Below, piece by piece: positions 7,810 through 13,444 of a stretch of DNA of 16,137 bases. This stretch comes from JANLHG01 sp964359745. GTDB lineage: Bacteria > Patescibacteriota > Minisyncoccia > Phycocordibacterales > PALSA-1337. Made by a program: the position numbers and the translations under genes. The stretch's first letter is position 1. Each line of letters opens with the position of its first letter. Location of the stretch: contig CAYHTR010000013.1 of assembly GCA_964359745.1 (NCBI GenBank), positions 1 to 16,137 of the forward strand. Direction: 5' to 3'. The notes under the pieces are model-generated. The model saw only the letters and a program-made list of their open reading frames with translations. It was not told where the DNA came from and did no database searches.

Positions 7810-8711
7810 TGTGAAAGAATAGTTATGGCTTTTGTAATAATTGGTAAGATATCATTATAAAAATTAAGTTCAAGAATGTCGGCAAGCTTAAACCATTTGG
7901 CGTCATCAAGTCCTCCTTTTTCTTCAAGTTTCAATTCGTCAAATTTTGATTCAATTAAAAAATACAATACATGTTTTCGTAGTTTGCCTGTTTCTGGGTT
8001 TGAAGCTACATATTCATTTTCACCAAGCTTTTCTTTAATAGAGATATTTTTAAGACCGATTTCATCTCGCACACCTTTTAGTGTTTCCTCTATATCATCT
8101 TTTCCATCTTCTATCTTGCCTTTTGTAAGTGTCCAATGTCCAAAAATATCGTGAACCAACGCCAAATATATGTCGCCATTTTCATCTTTAGCGTAAACTA
8201 CAGCTCCGCCAAGTTTTTTAATAGGAATTTTTTCGTAAGGAACTGCTTCTGGCTTTTTAATTCTGCTTTTTGACACGGCGTCTTTTCCCGGTTCACCGAT
8301 TTCTTTATATACCGAACCCAATACGCCGTTTATAAATTTACCACTATTTTCCCCACCAAATGTTTTTGCCAATTCAATAGCTTCATTAATTGCCACTTTT
8401 GCCGGTACTTCATCTCTATTAGCAAACAAAAGCTCGTAAAGCCCTATTCTTAAAATATTTCTATCAGCTATGGAAATTTTATCAATCGGCCAATCAGGTG
8501 CCGCCTTTTCAATTATTTTATCTAAATCAATTTGCCTATCCAAGACATTATTTATCAATTTTTCTACAAATGAAATATCGCCCATTCCCGGAGCAAACTC
8601 CTCAACATCACGCTGAATAATAGCTGGAATTTCACCATTATTTTGACCCCTAAAATCCCACTCAAAGAGTGTTTGAAGAACTATTGACCTTGAGAGGTGT
8701 CTATTACTCAT
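7806..8711 (-). CDS. nusB: NusB antitermination factor fused to a Nudix-like domain
   Basis: Residues 1-140 are a complete NusB, the RNA-binding factor that with NusE recognises boxA in rRNA operons. The pattern includes ALQTLF-like VLQTLFEWD near the start, RNILRIGLYELLF, VAINEAIELAKTFGGENSGKFINGVLG. After a linker (about 141-163), residues 164-301 form a Nudix-fold domain beginning KLGGAVVYA. The Nudix box at 198-220 is degenerate: position 7 Glu is Lys204, the Arg-Glu pair at positions 15-16 is Lys212-Gly213, and position 19 is Asp216, with only Glu217 of the REUxEE core kept. Standalone NusB is about 130-150 residues, so the fusion is real and uninterrupted. The Nudix part may be a weak or altered hydrolase or a ligand-binding module. 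It overlaps rnc by 4 bases. Confidence 0.9.
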   Translation of the reverse strand: MSNRHLSRSIVLQTLFEWDFRGQNNGEIPAIIQRDVEEFAPGMGDISFVEKLINNVLDRQIDLDKIIEKAAPDWPIDKISIADRNILRIGLYELLFANRDEVPAKVAINEAIELAKTFGGENSGKFINGVLGSVYKEIGEPGKDAVSKSRIKKPEAVPYEKIPIKKLGGAVVYAKDENGDIYLALVHDIFGHWTLTKGKIEDGKDDIEETLKGVRDEIGLKNISIKEKLGENEYVASNPETGKLRKHVLYFLIESKFDELKLEEKGGLDDAKWFKLADILELNFYNDILPIITKAITILSQ

Positions 8712-8724
8712 CTTTATTTTTTAT

Positions 8725-8952
8725 TTAATGTGCTACTTTTTCTCTTGCTTTTGTCCTTTTCTCTTTTTTGGCTATGATTCCCTTAACATCAATTATCATT
8801 TTACCACGATACTTGCCACAATTTAAACATACCCTATGTCTTAAGTGTGGAGTATTGCAATCCGGACACTTAGAAAGACGATTTGCTTCCAAGGCATGAT
8901 GTGACCGTCTATTATCTCGGTGCGCCCGAGTTGCCCGCATTCGATTAACCAT
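8725..8952 (-). CDS. rpmF: 50S ribosomal protein L32
   Basis: A large-subunit ribosomal protein. The 75 residues include the family stretch TRAHRDNRRSHHAL and a four-cysteine zinc ribbon, CPDC (Cys29, Cys32) and CLNC (Cys42, Cys45), within HLRHRVCLNCGKYRG. The N-terminus differs from the common AVPKRR form but the arginine-rich body is intact. It heads the run rpmF, nusB, rnc, coiled coil and smc, 13 bases before nusB. A good promoter ends 8 bases upstream of its ATG. Confidence 0.95.
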   Translation of the reverse strand: MVNRMRATRAHRDNRRSHHALEANRLSKCPDCNTPHLRHRVCLNCGKYRGKMIIDVKGIIAKKEKRTKAREKVAH

Positions 8953-8960
8953 ATGAAACT

Positions 8961-8988
8961 AGTATACTAAAAGCCCTATTTTTTGCAA
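8961..8988 (-). promoter_or_regulatory. Promoter of the rpmF operon, leaderless type
   Basis: On the minus strand TTGCAA (8988-8983), a 16-base spacer and TATACT (8966-8961) are followed by 8 bases and the ATG at 8952. Transcription would start 1-2 bases before the start codon, and no ribosome-binding site fits. The -35 box overlaps the last codons of folD. Confidence 0.6.
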
Positions 8989-9776
8989 GATTTTAGGACA
9001 TTTTCAAAAAGAGAAAGGACTGTCATTTGTCCCACTCCGCCGGGGACTGGAGTAATAGCGCTGACAATATCAAAGACATCATCAAAATCAACATCACCTA
9101 CTATTTTAGTTTCTACTATATTGGTCCCCACATCAATAACAATTTGCCCCGCCGACACATATTTATGATTTATAAATTTTGCTCTGCCAATGGCAACAAT
9201 TAAAATATCCGCATTTTGAGTATGTTCTTTAAGATTTTCGGTTTTACTATGACAAACTGTAATTGTTGCATTTTTATTTAACAACGCCAACATTGTTGGT
9301 TTACCCACAAGCGATGATCTACCAATAATCGTTACCTTTTTGCTTTCCAACGAGATTTTATAATAATTAAGTAAATTAATAATTCCCAGTGTTGTCGCCG
9401 GAATAAATCTACTAGCGCTTGTAAGTCCATCAACATCTTTTTCAGGATTGATTGTATTAATAACTTTATCTTTATCAATTTGCGCTGGAAGCGGAATCTG
9501 AACAATAATTCCATTTATATTTTTATCATTATTTAATTCTTTGATTTTTGTAACAATTTCATTTTCTTGAACATTTTCTGGAAAAATAATATGTAAAACC
9601 TTCACTCCAACTTCTTCGCCAAACTTTTTTTTACTTGCAATATATGAATTTGAATCATCGCGATTACCTACTTGAATTATCGCAAGTATCGGAACAAAAC
9701 CAAGTTCAGCAAAAACTTTTTTGAGCTTTTCTTTCCCTTCCGCTTTAATTATTTTTCCATCTAATATTTTTGTCAT
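8976..9776 (-). CDS. folD: Bifunctional methylenetetrahydrofolate dehydrogenase/cyclohydrolase
   Basis: FolD oxidises 5,10-methylene-THF with NADP and hydrolyses the product to 10-formyl-THF, feeding purine and formyl-Met-tRNA synthesis in the cytosol. Catalytic and folate-binding residues are visible: Tyr45 and Lys49 in SYIASKKK, Gln93 in VQIPLP, and Asp116 in DVDG. The nucleotide-binding GRSSLVGKP (152-160) is present, and so is the C-terminal TPVPGGVG motif. The next residue is Gln where the family usually has Pro (PGGVGPMT). The usual PCTP is PATT. Both are small oddities. Its 266 residues are slightly shorter than the usual 280-290. It lies 33 bases after the RT gene and carries its own likely promoter. 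Confidence 0.96.
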   Translation of the reverse strand: MTKILDGKIIKAEGKEKLKKVFAELGFVPILAIIQVGNRDDSNSYIASKKKFGEEVGVKVLHIIFPENVQENEIVTKIKELNNDKNINGIIVQIPLPAQIDKDKVINTINPEKDVDGLTSASRFIPATTLGIINLLNYYKISLESKKVTIIGRSSLVGKPTMLALLNKNATITVCHSKTENLKEHTQNADILIVAIGRAKFINHKYVSAGQIVIDVGTNIVETKIVGDVDFDDVFDIVSAITPVPGGVGQMTVLSLFENVLKSCKK

Positions 9777-9784
9777 AGGTCAAT

Positions 9785-9793
9785 ATTATCACA
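9785..9793 (-). promoter_or_regulatory. Extended -10 element of folD
   Basis: On the minus strand TGTGATAAT (9793-9785), a TGn-extended -10 box, lies 8 bases before the folD ATG at 9776, the same distance as at rpmF and at the coiled-coil gene. No good -35 box is seen. Confidence 0.4.
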
Positions 9794-9809
9794 CAAAGAA
9801 TATTTAATA

Positions 9810-10865
9810 CTATTTCCACCTCTTAAATAAATCTGAAAGTTCTCTTTTAATTTTAAAACTCTGGCAATGTGACAACATACCTAAATATGACTGAATGACT
9901 GGGAGTGCAGAAAGAAAGTCATTTTTACTTTTTATACTTTTAGCTAACATAATGAGTTGTTTTAACATTCTCCGTTTCGTTTTTGTTCGCAATATCCGAT
10001 AATATGGTAAAGAAACATAACCAAGAAAATCATTCCCCTGTTGTAATTTTCTTATTGTTACTTTACGCGGATGGAGTTCAAGTAAAAGTTCAATACGCAA
10101 AAAATCCCTTATTTTCTCAATCAACACTTTCAAAACATTACTACTACGATTCAAAATCACAAAATCATCACAATAACGAATATAATATTTTACTTTAAGC
10201 GTATGCTTCGTAAACTGATCCAGTTTATTGAGATAAATATTTGAAAAAATCTGGCTTGTTACATTACCAAGTGGTAATCCTTTATTAGGTGTAGTTTCAA
10301 AAGACCAAATAATTTTATGAATCAACACAAGAAGCTTTTCATCTTTTAATCTTTTTGAAATGAGTGAAAAAAGAATGCTGTGGTCTATATTATCAAAAAA
10401 CTTTCTTATATCGCATTTCAAGACAAAAGCATTCTGTGTATAATTTGCGGAAACTTTTCGTGAAAATATCTCAAATCTTCTTACCCCCGCGTGCGTTCCT
10501 TTGCTTCTTCGTGAAGCATAAGAATCGTGTATAAATGTTTTATCAAAAATCTGATATAATTTCTGATACACAGCTTGAAACAAAACTCTGTCACGCACGC
10601 TAGCAATATGAATAATACGCGGTTTAGGGTCAGAGATACGACAGCGAACATACGGATCATTTTTCCATACATCATCCATAAGTCGCTCATGCATAGAAAA
10701 GAGATTTTCTTCAAGATGTAGTTCAAACTTAGCGACTTCATTATTACTTCGTTTCCCTTCTGAAAATTTACGCCATGCGTGAAGTAAGTTTTCAATAGAA
10801 ATTACACCATAAAAATCATTACTATGATGCCCCCCCCCCGATAAAACACTTTCGATTATCCTCAA
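9810..10865 (-). CDS. DGR-type reverse transcriptase
   Basis: This is the RT of a diversity-generating retroelement. It copies the TR RNA into adenine-mutated cDNA that replaces the VR of the target gene. The order is an N-terminal region (EENLFSMHERL at 52-62), RDRVLFQAVY, SYASRRSKGTHAGV, palm motif FVLKCDIRKFFDNIDH with Asp152, GLPLGNVTSQ (196-205, the DGR-type fingers/palm motif), the catalytic YCDDF (231-235), then GNDFLGY and KRRMLKQL. There is no maturase or endonuclease domain, which separates it from group II intron RTs. The 351-residue frame starts at TTG 10865 without a ribosome site. An ATG at 10881 (MQQPNLEDNR) sits in the other frame, separated only by the run of ten G. One G fewer would join them. 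The gene is collinear with TR and target and opposite to avd. Confidence 0.93.
   Translation of the reverse strand: MRIIESVLSGGGHHSNDFYGVISIENLLHAWRKFSEGKRSNNEVAKFELHLEENLFSMHERLMDDVWKNDPYVRCRISDPKPRIIHIASVRDRVLFQAVYQKLYQIFDKTFIHDSYASRRSKGTHAGVRRFEIFSRKVSANYTQNAFVLKCDIRKFFDNIDHSILFSLISKRLKDEKLLVLIHKIIWSFETTPNKGLPLGNVTSQIFSNIYLNKLDQFTKHTLKVKYYIRYCDDFVILNRSSNVLKVLIEKIRDFLRIELLLELHPRKVTIRKLQQGNDFLGYVSLPYYRILRTKTKRRMLKQLIMLAKSIKSKNDFLSALPVIQSYLGMLSHCQSFKIKRELSDLFKRWK
10830..10839. repeat. Homopolymer of ten C/G at the RT-avd junction
   Basis: Ten consecutive C on the plus strand lie just after ATGATG (10824-10829). On the minus strand they are ten G in the RT N-terminus. With nine, avd would read from ATG 10824 and RT from ATG 10881 (or 10905). 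With ten, both genes only have TTG starts. It could be a slippage-prone switch or a one-base sequence error. Confidence 0.7.
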
Positions 10866-10875
10866 GATTAGGCTG

Positions 10876-11190
10876 TTGCATAAAGATATTTATATCATAA
10901 ACCATGGATTATCGAAAAGAGATAAGCTAGGGATTCATGCGGATATTGAAAAATGTTGTTTAGAACTTCTTTCGCTCGCTATTACTGCGTCGTTTTTACA
11001 CGAGAAAGAAAAACTTGTTGTGTTGAAAGATGCTCGTGTACTATCACACACACTCGCACAGTTTTTCAGAACAGAATATGAACTTGGTATTATTGCAGAA
11101 AAAATATATCTGCGACTATCCGCGCAATTGGTAGAAATTGGAAAAATGCTGAACGGCTGGATTACTTATGAAACGCAAAAAGGGCCATAA
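10876..11190 (+). CDS. avd: DGR accessory variability determinant (Avd-like four-helix protein)
   Basis: Avd proteins are small, basic, helical partners that bind the DGR RT and TR RNA and are needed for cDNA synthesis. The pattern fits: LSKRDKLGIHADIEKCCLELL (split as LSKRDKLG then HADIEKCCLELL), then helices around VVLKDARVLSHTLAQFFRTEYELGII and the C-terminal LVEIGKMLNGWI, which matches the usual IGRMLGGW end. The visible 104-residue frame begins at TTG 10876 and lacks most of helix 1. That helix is encoded just upstream in the same open frame (IILKIRLLHKDIYII), and an ATG at 10824 would join it if the C run were nine long. Unlike typical DGR cassettes the gene is inverted relative to RT, TR and target. 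Its stop codon is in the loop of a terminator hairpin. Confidence 0.85.
   Translation: MHKDIYIINHGLSKRDKLGIHADIEKCCLELLSLAITASFLHEKEKLVVLKDARVLSHTLAQFFRTEYELGIIAEKIYLRLSAQLVEIGKMLNGWITYETQKGP
10889..10897 (-). promoter_or_regulatory. Possible extended -10 element of the RT gene
   Basis: On the minus strand TGATATAAA (10897-10889) lies 7 bases before ATG 10881, the spacing seen at other leaderless-type genes here. A weak TTTCGA sits 17 bases further upstream. It supports ATG 10881 as the intended RT start. Confidence 0.3.
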
Positions 11191-11204
11191 CGGCTCTTTT
11201 TGCG
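11174..11204. terminator. Bidirectional terminator hairpin between avd and TR
   Basis: A 13-bp stem (11174-11186 with 11192-11204, outer part CGCAAAAAG/CTTTTTGCG, one G-T wobble) has the 5-base loop ATAAC. The avd TAA stop is in this loop. With A and T runs within the arms it can act on both strands. On the minus strand it lies directly 3' of the TR and could define the 3' end of the TR RNA. Confidence 0.7.
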
Positions 11205-11208
11205 AGAA

Positions 11209-11324
11209 ATTTCTGAGCGGGCACCGTAGTTGCCATTGCGGTTGTCGGCATAGTTCCAGTTGAGGTAGACCTTGCGGTTGTCCGGATTCCAGTTGCCGTT
11301 CGCGACCTTGCCGTCGGAAAGACG
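11209..11324 (-). repeat. DGR template repeat (TR)
   Basis: A 116-base stretch aligns without gaps to the VR at 11591-11706. Read on the minus strand in the target frame it is rich in AAC/AAT codons, for example WNPDNRKVYLNWNYADNRN, the codon choice that gives widest variation by adenine mutagenesis without stops. All 17 differences from the VR fall on the 32 TR adenines. It is non-coding as far as I can see and is the template copied by the RT. Confidence 0.95.
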
Positions 11325-11408
11325 GAACCTCGTTGTGCCGTGTCTTCGTCCGTGTCACCGAAAATCTTTTGCAAAATTTTCTGCGTTTTCCCGTGGTAGA
11401 GCGAGCAT

Positions 11409-11414
11409 AGTATA
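11409..11414 (-). promoter_or_regulatory. Possible -10 box for the TR RNA
   Basis: On the minus strand TATACT (11414-11409) could start a TR transcript near 11402 that ends at the hairpin at 11174, about 230 bases. No convincing -35 box is present, so this is tentative. The rest of 11325-11508 has no convincing gene. Confidence 0.25.
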
Positions 11415-11508
11415 AAGACACGACAAGCAATTTCTTTGTTTGGGCAAATTGTTATCCCAACATTTATCATCGGAACCAATTTAACAGCCGTTTTTAGTAT
11501 AACAAAAA

Positions 11509-11532
11509 CACCACTGCGTTTCCACAGTGGTG
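11509..11532 (-). terminator. Hairpin with GAAA loop after the DGR target gene
   Basis: On the minus strand CACCACTG and CAGTGGTG form a perfect 8-bp stem, extended by a T-G and a G-C pair to a GAAA tetraloop, and TTTTTG follows. It lies 36 bases after the target stop codon. It can serve as an intrinsic terminator. It also matches the hairpin described downstream of VR in several DGRs (7-10 bp stem, GRNA loop), which aids retrohoming. Confidence 0.75.
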
Positions 11533-11568
11533 AGTGAACCTCGTTGGTAAGAGGTAAGGAAGTAAGGA

Positions 11569-12360
11569 CTAAGGTTTAAGGGGAACCTTGATTGCTGAGC
11601 GGGCACCGCAGTCGCCATCGCGGCAGTCGGCATAGCGCCAGTCGAGGTAGACCCTGCGGCGGCCCGGATACCAGTAGCCGTCCGCGACCCTGCCGTCGGA
11701 AAGACGATCGTTCGGGAACCATGTCCAGGTTTCTGAGTCAAGATGCTCACCAATAATGGCGAAATACAGGGAATCTGCATCACACCAGCCGAAGAGGTTG
11801 AGCCAGAGCTTGTTCGGAATCTCGATGAGTTGGTCTGGGCTCTTGGCGTCATTGCCGAGAGTATCGGCGTCTGGCTTTACGGAGCGGTTGATTAGGAGTA
11901 GCTCTGGTTCTTTCGTTCCTTTGCTACCGCTGTATTTCATCACATCCGCTTCCTCGTAGATCACTACTCCAAGCTTATTTTTCCACTCAACCGCCATTCG
12001 GTTGGTAGCACCAGCGGGACGGAATACTGGCATAAGCGTCGTGCTCGCGAGCTGTTCGTCCGTGAGGGCGAAGACATCACGCAGTACGATTGTTTCTCTG
12101 GTGAAAAACTTGTGCAGTTCTTCCCGAGCTTTGAGCCAGTCCGCGAGTGTGGGGCCGGTGGAGCGGAGATTGGGAACTTGCGGTTCCACGACTTCCACTA
12201 CCTGTTTCGGAATCCAACACTGTTCGCGACGATTGAACTTTTTGAGTTCTACCAACACTTCTGGTCCATCTTCCCCATTCAACTTAATGACGAGGTCTTT
12301 GAGCGGTCCGTCCCAGATTTGGCGGAGCGTTTCATTATTAGCGAGCATGCCGGTTTGCAT
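11569..12360 (-). CDS. DGR target protein with C-terminal variable (C-type lectin-like) end
   Basis: A 263-residue protein diversified by the DGR. The variable region begins around DRLSDGRVADGYWYPG and ends at CGAR, followed by SAIKVPLKP. This end pattern (DGRV, W, RRRVYLDWR, GAR) is that of C-type lectin-fold DGR targets, in which variable residues form a ligand-binding surface. The N-terminal 200 residues match nothing I recognise. There is no signal peptide or membrane segment, so the product looks cytosolic. I start it at ATG 12360 (MQTGMLANNE), with GAAAGG placed 6 bases upstream as a ribosome site. A start further upstream at 12441 would overlap the promoter. The gene is visibly richer in G/C and in GC-ending codons than its neighbours, suggesting transfer or different selection. 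Confidence 0.88.
   Translation of the reverse strand: MQTGMLANNETLRQIWDGPLKDLVIKLNGEDGPEVLVELKKFNRREQCWIPKQVVEVVEPQVPNLRSTGPTLADWLKAREELHKFFTRETIVLRDVFALTDEQLASTTLMPVFRPAGATNRMAVEWKNKLGVVIYEEADVMKYSGSKGTKEPELLLINRSVKPDADTLGNDAKSPDQLIEIPNKLWLNLFGWCDADSLYFAIIGEHLDSETWTWFPNDRLSDGRVADGYWYPGRRRVYLDWRYADCRDGDCGARSAIKVPLKP
11591..11706 (-). repeat. DGR variable repeat (VR) in the target gene
   Basis: This is the 3' coding end of the target gene, matching the TR over 116 bases. The thirteen altered codons within the 112-base core include Asn to Asp, Tyr, Arg or Cys, Lys to Arg, Asp to Gly and Tyr to Cys. A fourteenth change (GAA to GCA) lies at the 3' edge. The invariant G/C-rich end GGTGCCCGCTCAG sits at the 3' side, where the initiation of mutagenic homing (IMH) region is expected. 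Confidence 0.95.
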
Positions 12361-12431
12361 GGTCAGCCTTTCTTTTTTGAGTTTAACCACAAGTCCTCTG
12401 CTACCTATCAAGGTGCTTTGAACTACTTTAT

Positions 12432-12461
12432 AGTATAGCATACTAGATACTATTTAGTCAA
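12432..12461 (-). promoter_or_regulatory. Strong promoter of the DGR target gene
   Basis: On the minus strand TTGACT (12461-12456), an 18-base spacer and TATACT (12437-12432), preceded by TGC as an extended -10. Transcription would start near 12425, giving a leader of about 65 bases before ATG 12360. It is the best promoter in the window and, unlike most here, is not leaderless. Confidence 0.75.
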
Positions 12462-12466
12462 GAGCA

Positions 12467-12524
12467 GAAAATCCACCCCTTTAAGTTCCCCTCCTTTATA
12501 AAGGAGGGGTTGGGGAGGATTTTA
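12467..12524. repeat. Palindromic dispersed repeat, copy 1
   Basis: The centre is a 22-bp perfect palindrome at 12488-12509 (half-site CCCCTCCTTTA). Outer arms GAAAATCC and GGATTTT make the element roughly symmetric overall. The same core and the same AAAATCCACCCCT edge recur at 16085-16120. The methyltransferase stop codon lies in its right edge. The hairpin could also act as a terminator for the methyltransferase transcript. Confidence 0.75.
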
Positions 12525-13385
12525 TCTCTTCCACCTTGCGAAAATGCCACAAGGAAGAAAACGACTGGAGCGGGCTTCTTCAATTGTAAGCTCGCCAAAC
12601 TCTATTGTTCCGCCAAATTTTTTCTGTATTGCAATAAGATTATTTTGATAAGCGATTGCAGAATAGCCAGCAGAATAACCGCTAACCAGAAAAAAAAGTG
12701 GTTTGTCGGAAAGAATTTTTATACAATTATCAATAAGATTTAAAAAATGTTCTTCAATTTTCCAAAGTTCATTGTTTGGTCCGTGACCAAATGACGGCGG
12801 GTCCATAATAATCCCGTCATATTTTCTGCCTCTTTTTATTTCTCTTTCCACAAAAGTTTGCGTGTCATCAAGAATCCAGCGAATCGGTTTGTCTTCAAGC
12901 CCTGAAAGTTTGGCATTTTCTTTAGCCCAAGTGATTGCCGATTTTGAACCATCAACATGAACCACTTTTGCTCCAGCTTTAGCGCAAACAAGCGACGCTC
13001 CGCCAGTGTAACCAAACAAGTTCAAAACTTCTGGTTGAAAATCATGAATCATGGAACATGAAGCATGAAGCCACTCCCAATTAGGTAACTGTTCTGGAAA
13101 AATTCCTGTATGTTTGAATGCTGTCGGTTTTATTAAAAATTGTAATCCTGCCAATTCTATTTGCCAGCTATTTGGCACATCTTTATTTAATTTCCATTCG
13201 CCATTACTAAAACACCCATTGTTTTTTGCCCATTCTGTTTTTGATAATTCTTTATGCCAAAGGGCCTGAGGATCAGGTCTTGAGAGGATAATATCGCCAA
13301 ACCGTTCAAGTTTTTCGCCTTCCCCGCTATCTAAAAGCTCATAATCCTTGCTTTTTTGGGTCGTTAAAATCATTGATTGAATCAT
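12522..13385 (-). CDS. Class I SAM-dependent methyltransferase (RlmI/RlmK-like)
   Basis: A Rossmann-fold methyltransferase resembling COG1092, whose known members make 5-methylcytosine or 7-methylguanine in 23S rRNA. SAM motif I is NLFGYTGGASL (122-132), the acidic residue after strand 2 is in VDGS (145-147), and the catalytic-region motif is DPPSFGHG (195-202). The N-terminal PUA domain of full RlmI is absent. At 287 residues this is the shorter form. The substrate is therefore uncertain, with rRNA likely. Met1 (13385) and Met5 (13373) are both possible starts. A TATACT at 13396-13401 on the minus strand lies 10 bases before Met1. It is divergent from the glycosyltransferase gene. Confidence 0.87.
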   Translation of the reverse strand: MIQSMILTTQKSKDYELLDSGEGEKLERFGDIILSRPDPQALWHKELSKTEWAKNNGCFSNGEWKLNKDVPNSWQIELAGLQFLIKPTAFKHTGIFPEQLPNWEWLHASCSMIHDFQPEVLNLFGYTGGASLVCAKAGAKVVHVDGSKSAITWAKENAKLSGLEDKPIRWILDDTQTFVEREIKRGRKYDGIIMDPPSFGHGPNNELWKIEEHFLNLIDNCIKILSDKPLFFLVSGYSAGYSAIAYQNNLIAIQKKFGGTIEFGELTIEEARSSRFLPCGIFARWKR

Positions 13386-13409
13386 ATTGTATAGAAGTAT
13401 ACATAATAT

Positions 13410-13438
13410 TTGCAGAATTGAATAGAAACTACTATAGT
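13410..13438 (+). promoter_or_regulatory. Promoter of the glycosyltransferase gene, leaderless type
   Basis: TTGCAG (13410-13415), a 17-base spacer and TATAGT (13433-13438), then 6 bases to ATG 13445. Transcription would start at or next to the start codon. Confidence 0.6.
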
Positions 13439-13444
13439 ATAAGG

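Noticed and set aside
9810..10865. Group II intron or retron RT
   Set aside because: There is no maturase, endonuclease domain, intron RNA ends or msr/msd structure. TR/VR and Avd make it a DGR.
11162..11479. Minus-strand open frames across the TR and its spacer
   Set aside because: They read the TR in a frame different from the target protein and give low-complexity Thr/Arg-rich sequence. They are by-products of the GC-rich repeat.
11209..11706. CRISPR array or simple tandem duplication
   Set aside because: There are only two copies, 266 bases apart, with differences confined to template adenines, which fits TR/VR instead.
11481..11852. Minus-strand frame overlapping the VR
   Set aside because: It is the shadow of the target gene in another frame, with no start context of its own.
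12361..12441. 27-codon upstream extension of the DGR target gene to ATG 12441
   Set aside because: The extension overlaps the -10 box and the expected transcript start. ATG 12360 has a good ribosome site, so the shorter start is preferred.
13373..13444. Upstream extension of the glycosyltransferase to ATG 13373
   Set aside because: It would place the promoter inside the coding region and add a non-hydrophobic stretch ahead of a natural N-terminal membrane helix.
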